DNA of 64,000 nt from Lachnospiraceae bacterium (GCA_902363835.1 CABJBM010000014.1:62001-126000); one strand, 5' to 3'. Shown: positions 54,697-63,545, numbered from the stretch's first letter. Notes: generated by a model from the letters alone, not told the origin. Numbers and translations: made by a program.

Positions 54697-56067
54697 ATGA
54701 AGAAGATTTTATCACTTGGTTTGGCAACGGCACTGGCAGCATCTGCATTGGCCGGCTGCGGAGGAAGCAAGGCGCCGGAGACAACGGCAGCAGCTACAAC
54801 AAAAGCAGCGGAAACTGCGGAAACAGCAAAGGCTGAGGCAACTTCCGGAGATACCACAATTACCTGGTGGGCATTCCCGACCTTTGCCCAGGATGCAGAC
54901 AAGCCGGCAGGAACCTATGAGCAGGAAATCATCAATGCCTTTGAGGCAAAGAATCCTGATATTAAGGTAAAGCTGGAAACCATCGATTTTACCTCAGGTC
55001 CGGAAAAGATTACGGCAGCAATTCAGACCGGAACCATATGCGACGTATTGTTCGATGCTCCGGGACGTATTATTTCCTATGCCAAATCAGGGAAGCTGGT
55101 GAAGCTGGATGATATGTTTACAGATGACTTCGTAAAAGATGTGAACAATGATGCACTGCTGAATGCCTGTAAGGCAGACGGCAGCTATTATATGTATCCA
55201 TTAAGCACAGCAGCCTTCTTCATGGCAGTTAATAAAGGATATTTGGAGGATGCAGGCGCAATGGACTGCATTAACCTGGAAGGCGACAGAACCTGGACCA
55301 CAGACCAGTTTGAACAGATGATGGAAAAACTCAATGCCAAGGGCTATAACGGCGGAACTGTTTTCTGTTCCGGTCAGGGGGGAGACCAGGGTACCAGAGC
55401 CTTTGTGGCAAACCTTTATGACAGCTCCATTACCAATGATGATATTACAGAATATACCATTAATGATGAAGGCGGCGTAAAGGCCATGACCAAGATCAAA
55501 GAATGGGTGGACAAGGGTTATATGCTAAATGGCTCCTCATACAACGGCGGTGAGGATGTGGACCAGTTTGCAGCAGGAAACACCGCATTTACAACCCTTT
55601 GGTCTCCGGGCCTCGCTTCCCAGAGGACTGAAACCTTAAAGGAAAATGGAATCGAAGCCATCGCTCTTCCGTTCCCTTCTGAGGATGGCACTCCGGCGCT
55701 GGAATACTTAGTAAACGGCTTCTGCGTATTTGATAATGGTGACGCAGCAAGGGCCGAGGCTTCCAGGAAGTTCATTGACTTCCTGTGCAATGATTCTGAA
55801 TGGGGTCCTAAGAATGTGGTAAAGACCAATGTATTCCCGGTACGCAGTTCCATGGGAGATCTCTATAACGGTGATGCTGATATGAAGTTTTACAGCAGCT
55901 TAACCAAATACTATTCTCCATACTATAATACCATCGACGGCTTTGCCGAGATGAGAACCTATTGGTTCCCAATGCTTCAGGCTGTATTAAACGGAGATGC
56001 AGAGCCAAAGGCAGCTTTGGATGACTTTGTTAAAAATGCCGATGAAGCTATTAAAAACGCTCAGTAA
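54697..56067 (+). CDS. CUT1 ABC substrate-binding lipoprotein, probable sialate type
   Basis: 456 residues. Lipobox LAGC after MKKILSLGLATALAASA, a long Ala/Thr/Glu linker (ETTAAATTKAAETAETAKAEA), then SBP_bac_1 sequence beginning TTITWWAFPTFAQDADKPAG. This start resembles the SAT2-type sialic-acid or 2,7-anhydro-sialate binding proteins of gut Firmicutes, a recollection-based call. Location next to the RpiR gene and nan genes supports it. AAGGAGGAG precedes the ATG. Confidence 0.87.
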   Translation: MKKILSLGLATALAASALAGCGGSKAPETTAAATTKAAETAETAKAEATSGDTTITWWAFPTFAQDADKPAGTYEQEIINAFEAKNPDIKVKLETIDFTSGPEKITAAIQTGTICDVLFDAPGRIISYAKSGKLVKLDDMFTDDFVKDVNNDALLNACKADGSYYMYPLSTAAFFMAVNKGYLEDAGAMDCINLEGDRTWTTDQFEQMMEKLNAKGYNGGTVFCSGQGGDQGTRAFVANLYDSSITNDDITEYTINDEGGVKAMTKIKEWVDKGYMLNGSSYNGGEDVDQFAAGNTAFTTLWSPGLASQRTETLKENGIEAIALPFPSEDGTPALEYLVNGFCVFDNGDAARAEASRKFIDFLCNDSEWGPKNVVKTNVFPVRSSMGDLYNGDADMKFYSSLTKYYSPYYNTIDGFAEMRTYWFPMLQAVLNGDAEPKAALDDFVKNADEAIKNAQ

Positions 56068-56156
56068 TACATATTTATCGGGGTTGCTGCTGTATTTGCA
56101 GCAGCCCCCTTTAAAAGGCACAGCTTCTGTGTGTCTGTTTAGAATGGAGGATCATT

Positions 56157-57050
56157 ATGAAACAAAAGGTCACCAGAATCCGCATGCGGGAAACACTGAT
56201 TTCCTATATTTTTCTGGCTCCGGCACTTATTTTCTTCTTTATATTTGTATTGATTCCTATGGGAATGGGAATTGTGACCAGCTTTTTCCGGTATACCATG
56301 AAAGACTTCTATTTTGTGGGATTTGACAACTACATTAAGATGTTTACAGACCCTGTATGGACAAAATCCTTACGCAATACCATTATATTGGTGGTTGGTT
56401 CCGTACCCATTGTTGTGTTGTTTTCCCTGTTTGTAGCAGCCTTAACTTATGAGAAAAGGCCTCTTGCCCGTTCCTTTTTCCGCTGCGTATTCTTCCTTCC
56501 GGTGGTAACCGGTACTGTTGCGGTTACTGTTGTATGGAAATGGATCTACGATCCCCTTAACGGTATCTTAAACTGGATTTTAAAGTCCATGAGTATCATT
56601 GATAAGAACATTATGTGGACTGGTGATAAACGATTTGCTCTCTGGTCAATTCTTCTGATCCTTTTGACTACAAGCGTTGGCCAGCCAATTATCCTTTATA
56701 TTGCCTCCCTGGGAAATGTTCCCAGGGACTATGTGGAAGCGGCGGAAGTGGATGGGGCGAACCGTTTCCAGGTGTTCTGGAAGATTAAATGGCCAAACCT
56801 TCTTCCAACCACTCTTTACATTGTGGTAATTACCACCATTAACTCCTTCCAGTGCTTTTCCTTAATTCAGCTTCTGACATCCGGCGGTCCTAACTATGCA
56901 ACTACCACGATCATGTATTATTTGTACGAACAGGCATTTAAACTGTCAGAATACGGCTATGCAAATGCCATGGGAGTGATTCTGGCCCTGATTATCGGCT
57001 GTATCAGTTTTATTCAGTTTAAATTCCTGGGCGGCGACGTTGAATATTAA
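56157..57050 (+). CDS. CUT1 ABC permease
   Basis: 297 residues, six spans, N-terminal LISYIFLAPALIFFFIFVLIP and EAA loop YVEAAEVDGANRFQVFWKIKWP. ATGGAGGAT stands before the ATG. Works with the next permease and the preceding lipoprotein. The 89-bp gap before it shows nothing beyond a short GC-rich repeat of GCTGC/GCAGC. Confidence 0.92.
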   Translation: MKQKVTRIRMRETLISYIFLAPALIFFFIFVLIPMGMGIVTSFFRYTMKDFYFVGFDNYIKMFTDPVWTKSLRNTIILVVGSVPIVVLFSLFVAALTYEKRPLARSFFRCVFFLPVVTGTVAVTVVWKWIYDPLNGILNWILKSMSIIDKNIMWTGDKRFALWSILLILLTTSVGQPIILYIASLGNVPRDYVEAAEVDGANRFQVFWKIKWPNLLPTTLYIVVITTINSFQCFSLIQLLTSGGPNYATTTIMYYLYEQAFKLSEYGYANAMGVILALIIGCISFIQFKFLGGDVEY

Positions 57051-57064
57051 GGAGGGGTGATAAA

Positions 57065-57889
57065 ATGAAAAAGAAAAGCTCTGTTGGAGAGATTGTGTCC
57101 ATGATTGTACTGCTGCTCATCAGCATCATATTTATCTTCCCTTTTTACTGGATCCTGACCGGAGCCTTTAAGTCTCAGAAGGTTACGGTAAAGCTTCCGC
57201 CGGAGTGGTTTCCTTTAAGCCCAACTCTGGTTAACTTCCAGAAGCTGATGCAGAATCCTACCATGGAATGGCTGCTTAACAGTATTTTTATCTGCCTCAT
57301 CACCATGGCCATTGTATGCGTTGCCTCCTCAATGGCAGGTTATGTACTGGCCAAGAAACGGTTTTATGGACAGACAGCCCTTTTTTCCATGTTTATTTTT
57401 GCAATGGCCCTGCCAAAGCAGGTAATCCTGGTGCCCTTGATGAAGATTGTAAGCTTTATGGGAATTCATGATACGCCGTGGGCGGTAATCCTTCCCCTTT
57501 GCGGCTGGCCCTTCGGCGTATTCCTGATGAAACAGTTCAGTGAGAACATTCCCGGAGAACTGCTGGAGGCCGCTAAAATCGATGGAAGCGGAGAGGCCAG
57601 AACTTTTGCTGAAATCGTAATGCCCATTGTAAAGCCGGGATTTGGCGCATTGGCAATTTTTACCTTTATCAATACCTGGAATGACTATTTCATTCAGCTG
57701 GTTATGCTCAATTCCAGGGCAAAGCTGACCATTTCCTTAGGTGTAGCCACTTTGCAGCAGGAGTTTTCCACTAACTATGGCGTGATCATGGCCGGTGCAG
57801 CCATGGCTGCAGTACCGATTGTTACGGTATTCCTGCTCTTCCAGAATTACTTTACACAGGGAATTACCATGGGGGCGGTAAAAGGCTGA
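57065..57889 (+). CDS. CUT1 ABC permease
   Basis: 274 residues, six spans, EAA loop LLEAAKIDGSGEARTFAEIVMP, C-terminus QNYFTQGITMGAVKG typical of MalG-type permeases. AGGAGGG precedes the ATG. No ATPase gene follows, so a shared MsmX-type ATPase is presumed. Last gene before the accessory end. Confidence 0.92.
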   Translation: MKKKSSVGEIVSMIVLLLISIIFIFPFYWILTGAFKSQKVTVKLPPEWFPLSPTLVNFQKLMQNPTMEWLLNSIFICLITMAIVCVASSMAGYVLAKKRFYGQTALFSMFIFAMALPKQVILVPLMKIVSFMGIHDTPWAVILPLCGWPFGVFLMKQFSENIPGELLEAAKIDGSGEARTFAEIVMPIVKPGFGALAIFTFINTWNDYFIQLVMLNSRAKLTISLGVATLQQEFSTNYGVIMAGAAMAAVPIVTVFLLFQNYFTQGITMGAVKG

Positions 57890-58275
57890 TACCTGATATC
57901 AATTTATAAATTCTCCCTGTCAGGCGGCAGATTTTTGCGGCTTCAGACTGTTAAAAAAGCCATATCGCGCTGTATACTAAAGCATAAATATTCAAGTCTT
58001 TTCTCTCGTTAAAGATTGTGCTAAAATAAGATAAAATAGCTTTCAGCTAACGCCTCATGCTGAATTGAAAAAAGGTTTACGAACAGAATTTATATTTTAT
58101 GGTATTGTAAGGGGGAGGACGATATTTGAACAGAAAATAATCAAGCGTATTTGTAGTGAATGGTTAGCGACGATTACTGATATAGATATGGCGTGAAGGA
58201 ATTTGAGCCACGCCATATCCTTTGTATGAATAGGCAATAGGATTCATGGAGTTTTAGGTTTTTTGACACTCTGAA
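57890..58275. other. Intergenic stretch with a small terminated transcript candidate
   Basis: About 390 bases without a clear gene. GGGGGAGG at 58111-58118 is followed by an open stretch (58122-58196) without a normal start codon. A perfect 11-bp hairpin, GATATGGCGTG (58185-58195) with CACGCCATATC (58209-58219), then TTTGT, overlaps its end. It may be a remnant or a short RNA. Confidence 0.35.
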
Positions 58276-59751
58276 GAGGGTGCTGCAAAAAGCATTATCG
58301 AAAAGACCGCCCCCTCTTAGCCCTGAAAAACACAAAAAAGTGATTTTATCAGTCATTCTCGTGTTTTTTGCGTACTTTAACAGCTCCTCCTTCATGAAAG
58401 ACCTTTTCTGCTGATTTTACTTTAAACAGATAGTTTTCAAGTCATCCATTTTGGATCTTTGCATACAGTTTATTGATGTTGTACCCAAAACACAACAACA
58501 GAATCTCCAGTTTGACTTTGGTTCTTCCTCTCAACAGAAATCTCTGGAACTCATAGTCATTTTTTAATACTCCAAAGGCTCCTTCCACCTGGAACGAACG
58601 GTTTACATGGTAACGGATTCCTGTTTCTGTATGGATATTTTCATATGACCCTTTCTGCCTCTCTATAAAATCTTCTGATACATAAAGTTTCTTATTCTTT
58701 TTTGATTTCGTACATTTCTCTCGGTACTTACATCCGCTGCAGTCTTCACATTCATATATTGTGACCTTAGAACGGTACCGATTTTCTGCTAGTCATTTCT
58801 GCCGGCCATAGTAGCCTGTTATTGTGACATACATACACATCACCTTCCTCCAGATATCTCATGTTTTCCCGCCTGCTGATATCGTTCTTAAAGCTTCTCT
58901 TTTTCCATTTCTCGTAGATCTGGGGTTTATGTATGGAGTCTGCCCGGTCTCTTCCAGGTATACATAATTCTCCTCCCTCTCATATACGGCATCAGCAGTT
59001 ATGCTGGGATAGCGGTATCCACTTCTGTTCTCCTGTTTCCTTAAAAAGGGGATCAGAGTACCATAATCACTCCGATCCTGAAAGATTGCGGTATTTATAA
59101 TAAATTCGCTGTCCACACCAATCTGTACATTATAACTCGGTTTTAACTAGGTATTTCTCATATAGTCATCTTTCATGTGCATAAATGTGGCATCCGGATC
59201 TGTCTTTGAATAGCCGTTTCTCCCCTTAAATTGGGAATGGTGTAAATCATAGAGCATCTGGCGGCCAAGGAATTTCTTAAACATCTCAAGATATTTCTGG
59301 TGGACAGATTTTCTATTACCTCGTCCGTAGACCATGGATATCTGACGCTCCTTACAGTAGAGATCCTGCAGCTTTAGTATCTGTTCTTCCTGGGATCTGG
59401 AGAAACAGCAGCTGTGTTCCGTGTTGAGCGGCTGTGTTGCAGTTTCAATCTTTTCAGATATCCTGGTTTCCCATCTTTCAACTGATTTTTTCCAGACAAA
59501 CGTATATTTATTGGTACAGGCTTCCAGTTTTATCCCATTAATAAAGAGGGGCTCACCTGAAACGAAACGCCTTTCAAACAGTTTTCAAACAAACTGATAG
59601 AACAGATTTTCACAGGCATCTGCAAAAAAACAGTACGTAATCTTGCGATTATCGTATGATCCGGAGCATTCTGACCTGCCATTCGCATTTTAGTATAAAA
59701 AGGAGCGCTGTTCCACAGATGATTTTTTATCTGTTTTGCAACGCCCCCTTC
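58276..59751 (-). mobile_element. Inactive IS1182-type insertion sequence
   Basis: Imperfect terminal inverted repeats GAGGGTGCTGCAAAA (58276-58290) and, inverted, TTTTGCAACGCCCCC (59734-59748) bound about 1.48 kb that holds a broken transposase on the minus strand. Target-site duplication was not established. Confidence 0.65.
58442..59690 (-). pseudogene. IS1182-family transposase pseudogene
   Basis: Read leftward, pieces of one transposase appear: ATFMHMKDDYMRNT then a TAG stop, then LKPSYNVQIGVDSEFIINTA, YVYLEETGQTPYI, CSGCKYREKCTKSKK and the C-terminal VNRSFQVEGAFGVLKNDYEF with KVKLEILLLCFGYNINKLY. These match the IS1182 DDE group. Several stops and shifts, plus missing text around 58790-58860 and 59500-59650, show it is dead. 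The insertion lies at the junction between the nan region and the A+T-rich end. Confidence 0.8.
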
Positions 59752-59819
59752 TGTGTAATGTGATAGCTTTCATTCTTTTATTTTTTCACCCTTATATCGG
59801 GCTATTTTGCAGTTTTCCT

Positions 59820-59978
59820 AATACATTTAGTTCATATGTGGGCACAGTAGGAAAGAATGAGAAGAAAATAAAAGAGTATATACAGAATCAAATGCAGAAA
59901 GACCTACTGTATAATCAAATGAGTATAACGGAATATATAGATCCGTTTACGGGAGAGGCAGTAAAAAGTAAGAAATAA
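59820..59978 (+). pseudogene. C-terminal tail of an IS200/IS605-like transposase (tentative)
   Basis: The frame from about 59829 reads SSYVGTVGKNEKKIKEYIQN, then QMQKDLLYNQMSITEYIDPF and TGEAVKSKK. The SYxVGTVG...IKxYIxNQ pattern is that of Y1 (TnpA) transposases, whose catalytic Tyr and upstream HUH part would be missing here. An ATG at 59736 opens the frame but lies in the IS1182 end, so a fresh fusion is unlikely to be functional. Tentative. Confidence 0.4.
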
Positions 59979-59984
59979 GCAAGC

Positions 59985-60127
59985 CCCAGAAGGGGCGACA
60001 TGAAATCCCAAGGAGATGACGGAAAAAGGTGCATAGAAAAAAGCCCGGAAGGGCCGGCAAGAGAATGTGGTACAAAAAACGAACCATCTATGCGCCTTTA
60101 GGCGTAGGTCGGAGTCACTACCTTATA
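59985..60127. other. Highly structured intergenic DNA, possible IS200/IS605 end or RNA
   Basis: Hairpin GCCCC-AGAA-GGGGC (59986-59998). A 12-bp stem AAGGTGCATAGA (60026-60037) with TCTATGCGCCTT (60087-60098) encloses GCCC-GGAA-GGGC, followed by GTAG/CTAC (60104-60121). This could be the subterminal structure of the degraded IS200/IS605 element or an associated guide-type RNA. No function shown. Confidence 0.35.
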
Positions 60128-60139
60128 GGGGGATATCAA

Positions 60140-60160
60140 ACCGCCGGTTCTACCGGCGGT
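60140..60160 (-). terminator. Hairpin after the M56 peptidase gene
   Basis: Perfect 9-bp stem ACCGCCGGT/ACCGGCGGT with a TCT loop, 12 bases past the leftward stop and followed by TTTGAT. Confidence 0.65.
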
Positions 60161-60172
60161 ACTGATTCTTTA

Positions 60173-61129
60173 TTATAACGAAATTGGTGCAAGTGATATT
60201 GAAATTGATAAGATAAAAAGTACCACAAGAATCAACATAATAAATACTTGTATTTTGAAATTTTTTTTGACTTCATTATTTAGGATAAGGATAAACCTTT
60301 GGCGTAGAAATGATTTGTTGAGCATAGAAAAAGGCAGTACAAACCTATTATATGTCTCGAAGCTTTCTGATTCATCTAAAATACAGGATAAATAAGAACA
60401 CTGTTCTTTTTCAGGCATTCCGTCAATACATCTCATATCATTACGAATTTCGAGTAGTTTGAAAAACTGTTTCTTAAATATATGCATGATGGGATACCAC
60501 CAATATAGTGCAGATAGAACCTCAAAAAATGCTTTCCATTCAAAATCGTGACTCTTAACGTGATTTAGTTCATGAATGAGGATATGGCGTAGCTGGGGGG
60601 CAGTATAGCTCTTTAACGGCAGTGCAATGAATACCTCTCGAAAGCCGATGACGAAAGGATGTTTTATCTTATCAGAAACAACAACCGTTACATTGGCTTT
60701 CAAATCAAATTCTGTTAAGGTCTTTTTGAAAACAGGATTAATCGCACGGTTGTTTTGTATTTTTGAAAGAGACCAAAGCAAACATGTAAATTTTTTGTAT
60801 TCAATATAAATGCTTATGATTTTTATGACGGCAACGGTGAACCAAACAAATAATAGCAAATGATATATCCTTACACTGCCATATATACTGTTAGAAAAAA
60901 CATTAAGTGCTGATGTTGTGAGGAATGGGCATATTATTTCCAACGTCATTGGTAAATGAAAAGGAATAAGCAATCTGAACCCCAAGATAACCGAAGCATA
61001 AAATAGAATCTCAGTTCCTATTGAGCAAACAAATTTATCTACTCTCATAGTAACAAATAGCATTATTACAAATATGATGGAAATTTTTAAGAGTTCAAGA
61101 AAACCACCGATGGTAAAAACACTCAACAT
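60173..61129 (-). CDS. BlaR1-like M56 membrane metallopeptidase without sensor domain
   Basis: 318 residues. Three hydrophobic spans in the first 110 residues, the zinc motif HELNH at 186-190 with a third ligand in LEIRNDMRCID (Glu227), and a C-terminal span (VFIMLILVVLFILSI). BlaR1 proper is near 600 residues with an extracellular penicillin-binding domain after the last helix; that domain is absent, so it must sense something else or through a partner. It overlaps the BlaI-type gene by 7 bp. Presumed to cleave or trigger cleavage of that repressor. Confidence 0.88.
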   Translation of the reverse strand: MLSVFTIGGFLELLKISIIFVIMLFVTMRVDKFVCSIGTEILFYASVILGFRLLIPFHLPMTLEIICPFLTTSALNVFSNSIYGSVRIYHLLLFVWFTVAVIKIISIYIEYKKFTCLLWSLSKIQNNRAINPVFKKTLTEFDLKANVTVVVSDKIKHPFVIGFREVFIALPLKSYTAPQLRHILIHELNHVKSHDFEWKAFFEVLSALYWWYPIMHIFKKQFFKLLEIRNDMRCIDGMPEKEQCSYLSCILDESESFETYNRFVLPFSMLNKSFLRQRFILILNNEVKKNFKIQVFIMLILVVLFILSISISLAPISL

Positions 61130-61530
61130 TCATCATCCCCCTCTTTCAGAAGTTTTTCGCGAGCAGTAAGCAATTTTTTGAGTGCTTTTATTTGCTCTGC
61201 TTGATTTTCTTCTTCGTTAAGTAAATAAGAGACGATATTAGTCAATGATTTCTTTTTCCCACTGGAACGATAATATTCCTCTAATTGTATTGAGGCATAT
61301 TCATCTGGTGTGACTTTGGACACATAGCTACGAGTCAATACGGTATTACTATAGACAATATCTTTGACCTCAACATACCCTACTTTCAATAGTTTTTTTA
61401 GAGCAGCTTGGACAGTGTTGATGTTCAAATTATTATTTTTACAAATTTCTGCACCAGTCATCGAGGCCGTTGAGTTCCATAAGGCGCTCATCACTTCCTT
61501 TTCTTTTGCACTCAATATATATAGATTCAT
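61123..61530 (-). CDS. BlaI/MecI/CopY-family repressor
   Basis: 135 residues. Winged helix ILSAKEKEVMSALWNSTASMTGAEICKNN and NTVQAALKKLLKVGYVEVKD, then a helical dimerisation end. AAAGGAG precedes the ATG. Co-transcribed with the M56 peptidase and divergent from the hydrolase-AfsA genes, so it probably represses both directions through the palindromes in the 230-bp spacer. Confidence 0.92.
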   Translation of the reverse strand: MNLYILSAKEKEVMSALWNSTASMTGAEICKNNNLNINTVQAALKKLLKVGYVEVKDIVYSNTVLTRSYVSKVTPDEYASIQLEEYYRSSGKKKSLTNIVSYLLNEEENQAEQIKALKKLLTAREKLLKEGDDEC

Positions 61531-61654
61531 TTAAATACGGCTCCTTTCGGTAATGATAAAATGATGTCAATATTTTTATTATACTATATAGCCATGAATG
61601 ATTCCAGTAAAATTTTTGTCAGTCTTCTCTTCCACAAAATTACAAAATAACGAA

Positions 61655-61733
61655 TTGACGGTTATACATATTTATGGTTTAATATATATGATACCATATT
61701 TAAAATACAATATCGATATTAAAGATATTGTAT
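61655..61733 (+). promoter_or_regulatory. Promoter and palindromic operator of the hydrolase-AfsA genes
   Basis: TTGACG (61655-61660), 17-bp spacer, TTTAAT (61678-61683). TATGGT/ACCATA flanks the -10 box, and a perfect 10-bp inverted repeat, ATACAATATC (61705-61714) and GATATTGTAT (61724-61733), lies downstream of the expected start site. BlaI-type repressors bind palindromes with TACA/TGTA ends, which fits ATACAAT/ATTGTAT. Confidence 0.65.
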
Positions 61734-61757
61734 CAGAGTAAAACAGAAGGGGAAAAA

Positions 61758-62753
61758 ATGAAAAAGAAAAAGGGGAAAAAAATGAAAAAGAAAAAAATTG
61801 TTTTAAGCATGTTGGTTTTATTGATGCTGGTAGGTGTGTCAGTATTCCAACAGATAATTGCAAATGCGGCGGAAGTTAAAAATGTTGTTTTGGTACATGG
61901 TGGCTGGCATGGTAAATGGAGTTGGTATAACCTTATTGATCAGCTAGAAGATAGCGGTTATTCCGTAACCTTAGTTGAACTTCCGGCTCACGGAAATGAT
62001 ACGACATCTGCATGGAATGCATCCGCAGAAAGCTATGTGAATAAAATCAATACTGCGTTACAACAAAATAGTGGCAAGTCGATACTTGTGGTACACGGTT
62101 CTTCTAGCGCCTTTGCTTCACGATCCGCAGAGCTGAATCCAAACAAGGTAGACAAACTTCTTTTTATAAGCGGGGTGCTTGTGAAAAATAATGAGTGCGT
62201 TGCCAGTGTTCTATTGAAAGATTCATATTCTAACGCATTGGCTAATGCAAAAGTCAATTTGCTTAGAGGTACGATGAGTATCGGGTCTGATATTGTATAC
62301 AATACTGCTCGAAAAGGTGACAAAATGATTGGGGAAAGTTTGCTTGGAGATGAACCTTCAAAAGGATTTATGAGCAGTATTGAATTAGGAAATAATTTCA
62401 ATAACATTCCTAAATACTACATTCAAACCTTACAAGACATGTCTCTTTCTTTCCAATATCAAAGTGAGCTATTGAAGAAAGTTCCGTGTAATAAAGTCTA
62501 TCAGATAAATTCGGGGCATGTACCGTTTATCACAAATGTGGCAGAAGTTGTGAGTATCATAGATGAGATTTCTATAAAGACCGAACAGGGTATAATTCCA
62601 AGAAGCTCCAGAACCATTATTGAGGAAGAAGTTAAAGTATATGATGATCCGAAAATTGAGGAACTTGTATATGGAGAACTTTCCGGTGTAAAAGAAGTTT
62701 CTTTAGAAGAGTATATGCGTATATATGACAGTTTTGCAGAAGATGAAGATTAG
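61758..62753 (+). CDS. Secreted alpha/beta hydrolase-fold protein with unusual nucleophile elbow
   Basis: 331 residues with a very basic N-terminus (MKKKKGKKMKKKK) and signal core IVLSMLVLLMLVGVSVF ending near IANAA. The mature part opens NVVLVHGGWHGKWSWYNLID, like plant-esterase-type hydrolases. The elbow, normally G-H-S-x-G-G, reads LVVHGSSSAFASR, so the Ser context is changed; a candidate His is in INSGHVPFIT. The last 60 residues form a charged extension (RTIIEEEVKVYDDPKIEEL). ATG 61758 follows AAGGGG; an ATG ten codons upstream is possible. It could hydrolyse or bind an ester or lactone made by the next genes; inferred. Confidence 0.8.
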   Translation: MKKKKGKKMKKKKIVLSMLVLLMLVGVSVFQQIIANAAEVKNVVLVHGGWHGKWSWYNLIDQLEDSGYSVTLVELPAHGNDTTSAWNASAESYVNKINTALQQNSGKSILVVHGSSSAFASRSAELNPNKVDKLLFISGVLVKNNECVASVLLKDSYSNALANAKVNLLRGTMSIGSDIVYNTARKGDKMIGESLLGDEPSKGFMSSIELGNNFNNIPKYYIQTLQDMSLSFQYQSELLKKVPCNKVYQINSGHVPFITNVAEVVSIIDEISIKTEQGIIPRSSRTIIEEEVKVYDDPKIEELVYGELSGVKEVSLEEYMRIYDSFAEDED

Positions 62754-62780
62754 GTTTGAAATCAGAAAGGAAGATGACGA

Positions 62781-63545
62781 ATGTTGGTAACAAAAGATAG
62801 CACAGTTGAGGCACGGGTATTAAAGTTTATTAACAAGGAATTAGATGGAGAGGCCAATTCGCCAAACGAACTGAGAGAAATCGAACTCTTTTGTAAATGT
62901 GTGTTAGGGTATGTTGATTTTGAGGCTGTCGAAAAGCATAATTGTCTCATTTTGAAAAGGCTTTACGAAAAGTATCAAGTAGACAGTCTGGCAGGTTTTG
63001 TTGATAAAATCAAATGGAACTATAAACTTGATTACAAAACACTGCTTAATGTAATTGACCATTTTGATATGCCGCAAGATGTTGAAAAGGAACTGAATAG
63101 ACGGATTGCTCGGATTGATAAGGACTATGTTCACAAAAAGTCTAGTGATAACGTCCTACTCTGCGACCCGATTCGTGTCGGTAATACTCTTTTTTATAAA
63201 TGCTTTAACCAGTCGGGTGAATTTGACATTGATCATCCATCAGACCATTTAGAGGGTATTGTGCTTTTTGAGATAATAAGACAGGTTGGACTTGCCTCTG
63301 CACACCACTGTGAAGTATCCCTGGATGGAATTATAGTTATTTTGGAATCTGATATTCAGTTTCTTAACTATGTGGAGTTAGATACACCCTTCTATGTCCA
63401 ATGTGTGCCAGTCATTCGGAAAACAGGCGGTGTCGGTTTTTCAGTTTTCCGAGTTATACAAAATGGTACAACTTGTGCAAAGGGATTCTTTAGAGCATTT
63501 GTTTACAAAGATCGTGCTACCTACGAAAAGAGAAGATTGGTGTAA
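62781..63545 (+). CDS. AfsA-family hotdog protein (gamma-butyrolactone synthase family)
   Basis: 254 residues. Residues 117-245 carry one AfsA repeat: VHKKSSDNVLLCDPIRVGN, then the hallmark DHPSDHLEGIVLFEIIRQ (151-168), a beta-strand FLNYVELDTPFYVQC and a C-terminal strand GTTCAKGFFRAFVYK. In Streptomyces, AfsA has two such repeats and condenses a beta-ketoacyl chain with dihydroxyacetone phosphate on the way to A-factor. Here only one repeat is clear; residues 1-115 are helical and unrelated-looking. AGAAAGGAAGATG precedes the ATG, 27 bp after the hydrolase. Likely makes a small acyl-derived molecule with its neighbours; product unknown. Confidence 0.83.
   Translation: MLVTKDSTVEARVLKFINKELDGEANSPNELREIELFCKCVLGYVDFEAVEKHNCLILKRLYEKYQVDSLAGFVDKIKWNYKLDYKTLLNVIDHFDMPQDVEKELNRRIARIDKDYVHKKSSDNVLLCDPIRVGNTLFYKCFNQSGEFDIDHPSDHLEGIVLFEIIRQVGLASAHHCEVSLDGIIVILESDIQFLNYVELDTPFYVQCVPVIRKTGGVGFSVFRVIQNGTTCAKGFFRAFVYKDRATYEKRRLV

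Noticed and set aside
58174..58395. Minus-strand open frame at the left IS1182 end
   Set aside because: It spans the terminal inverted repeat and a hairpin and matches no part of the transposase.
59736..59819. N-terminal part of the frame that begins at 59736
   Set aside because: It starts inside the IS1182 terminal repeat and its first 28 residues resemble no protein; only the part from about 59829 looks like old coding sequence.
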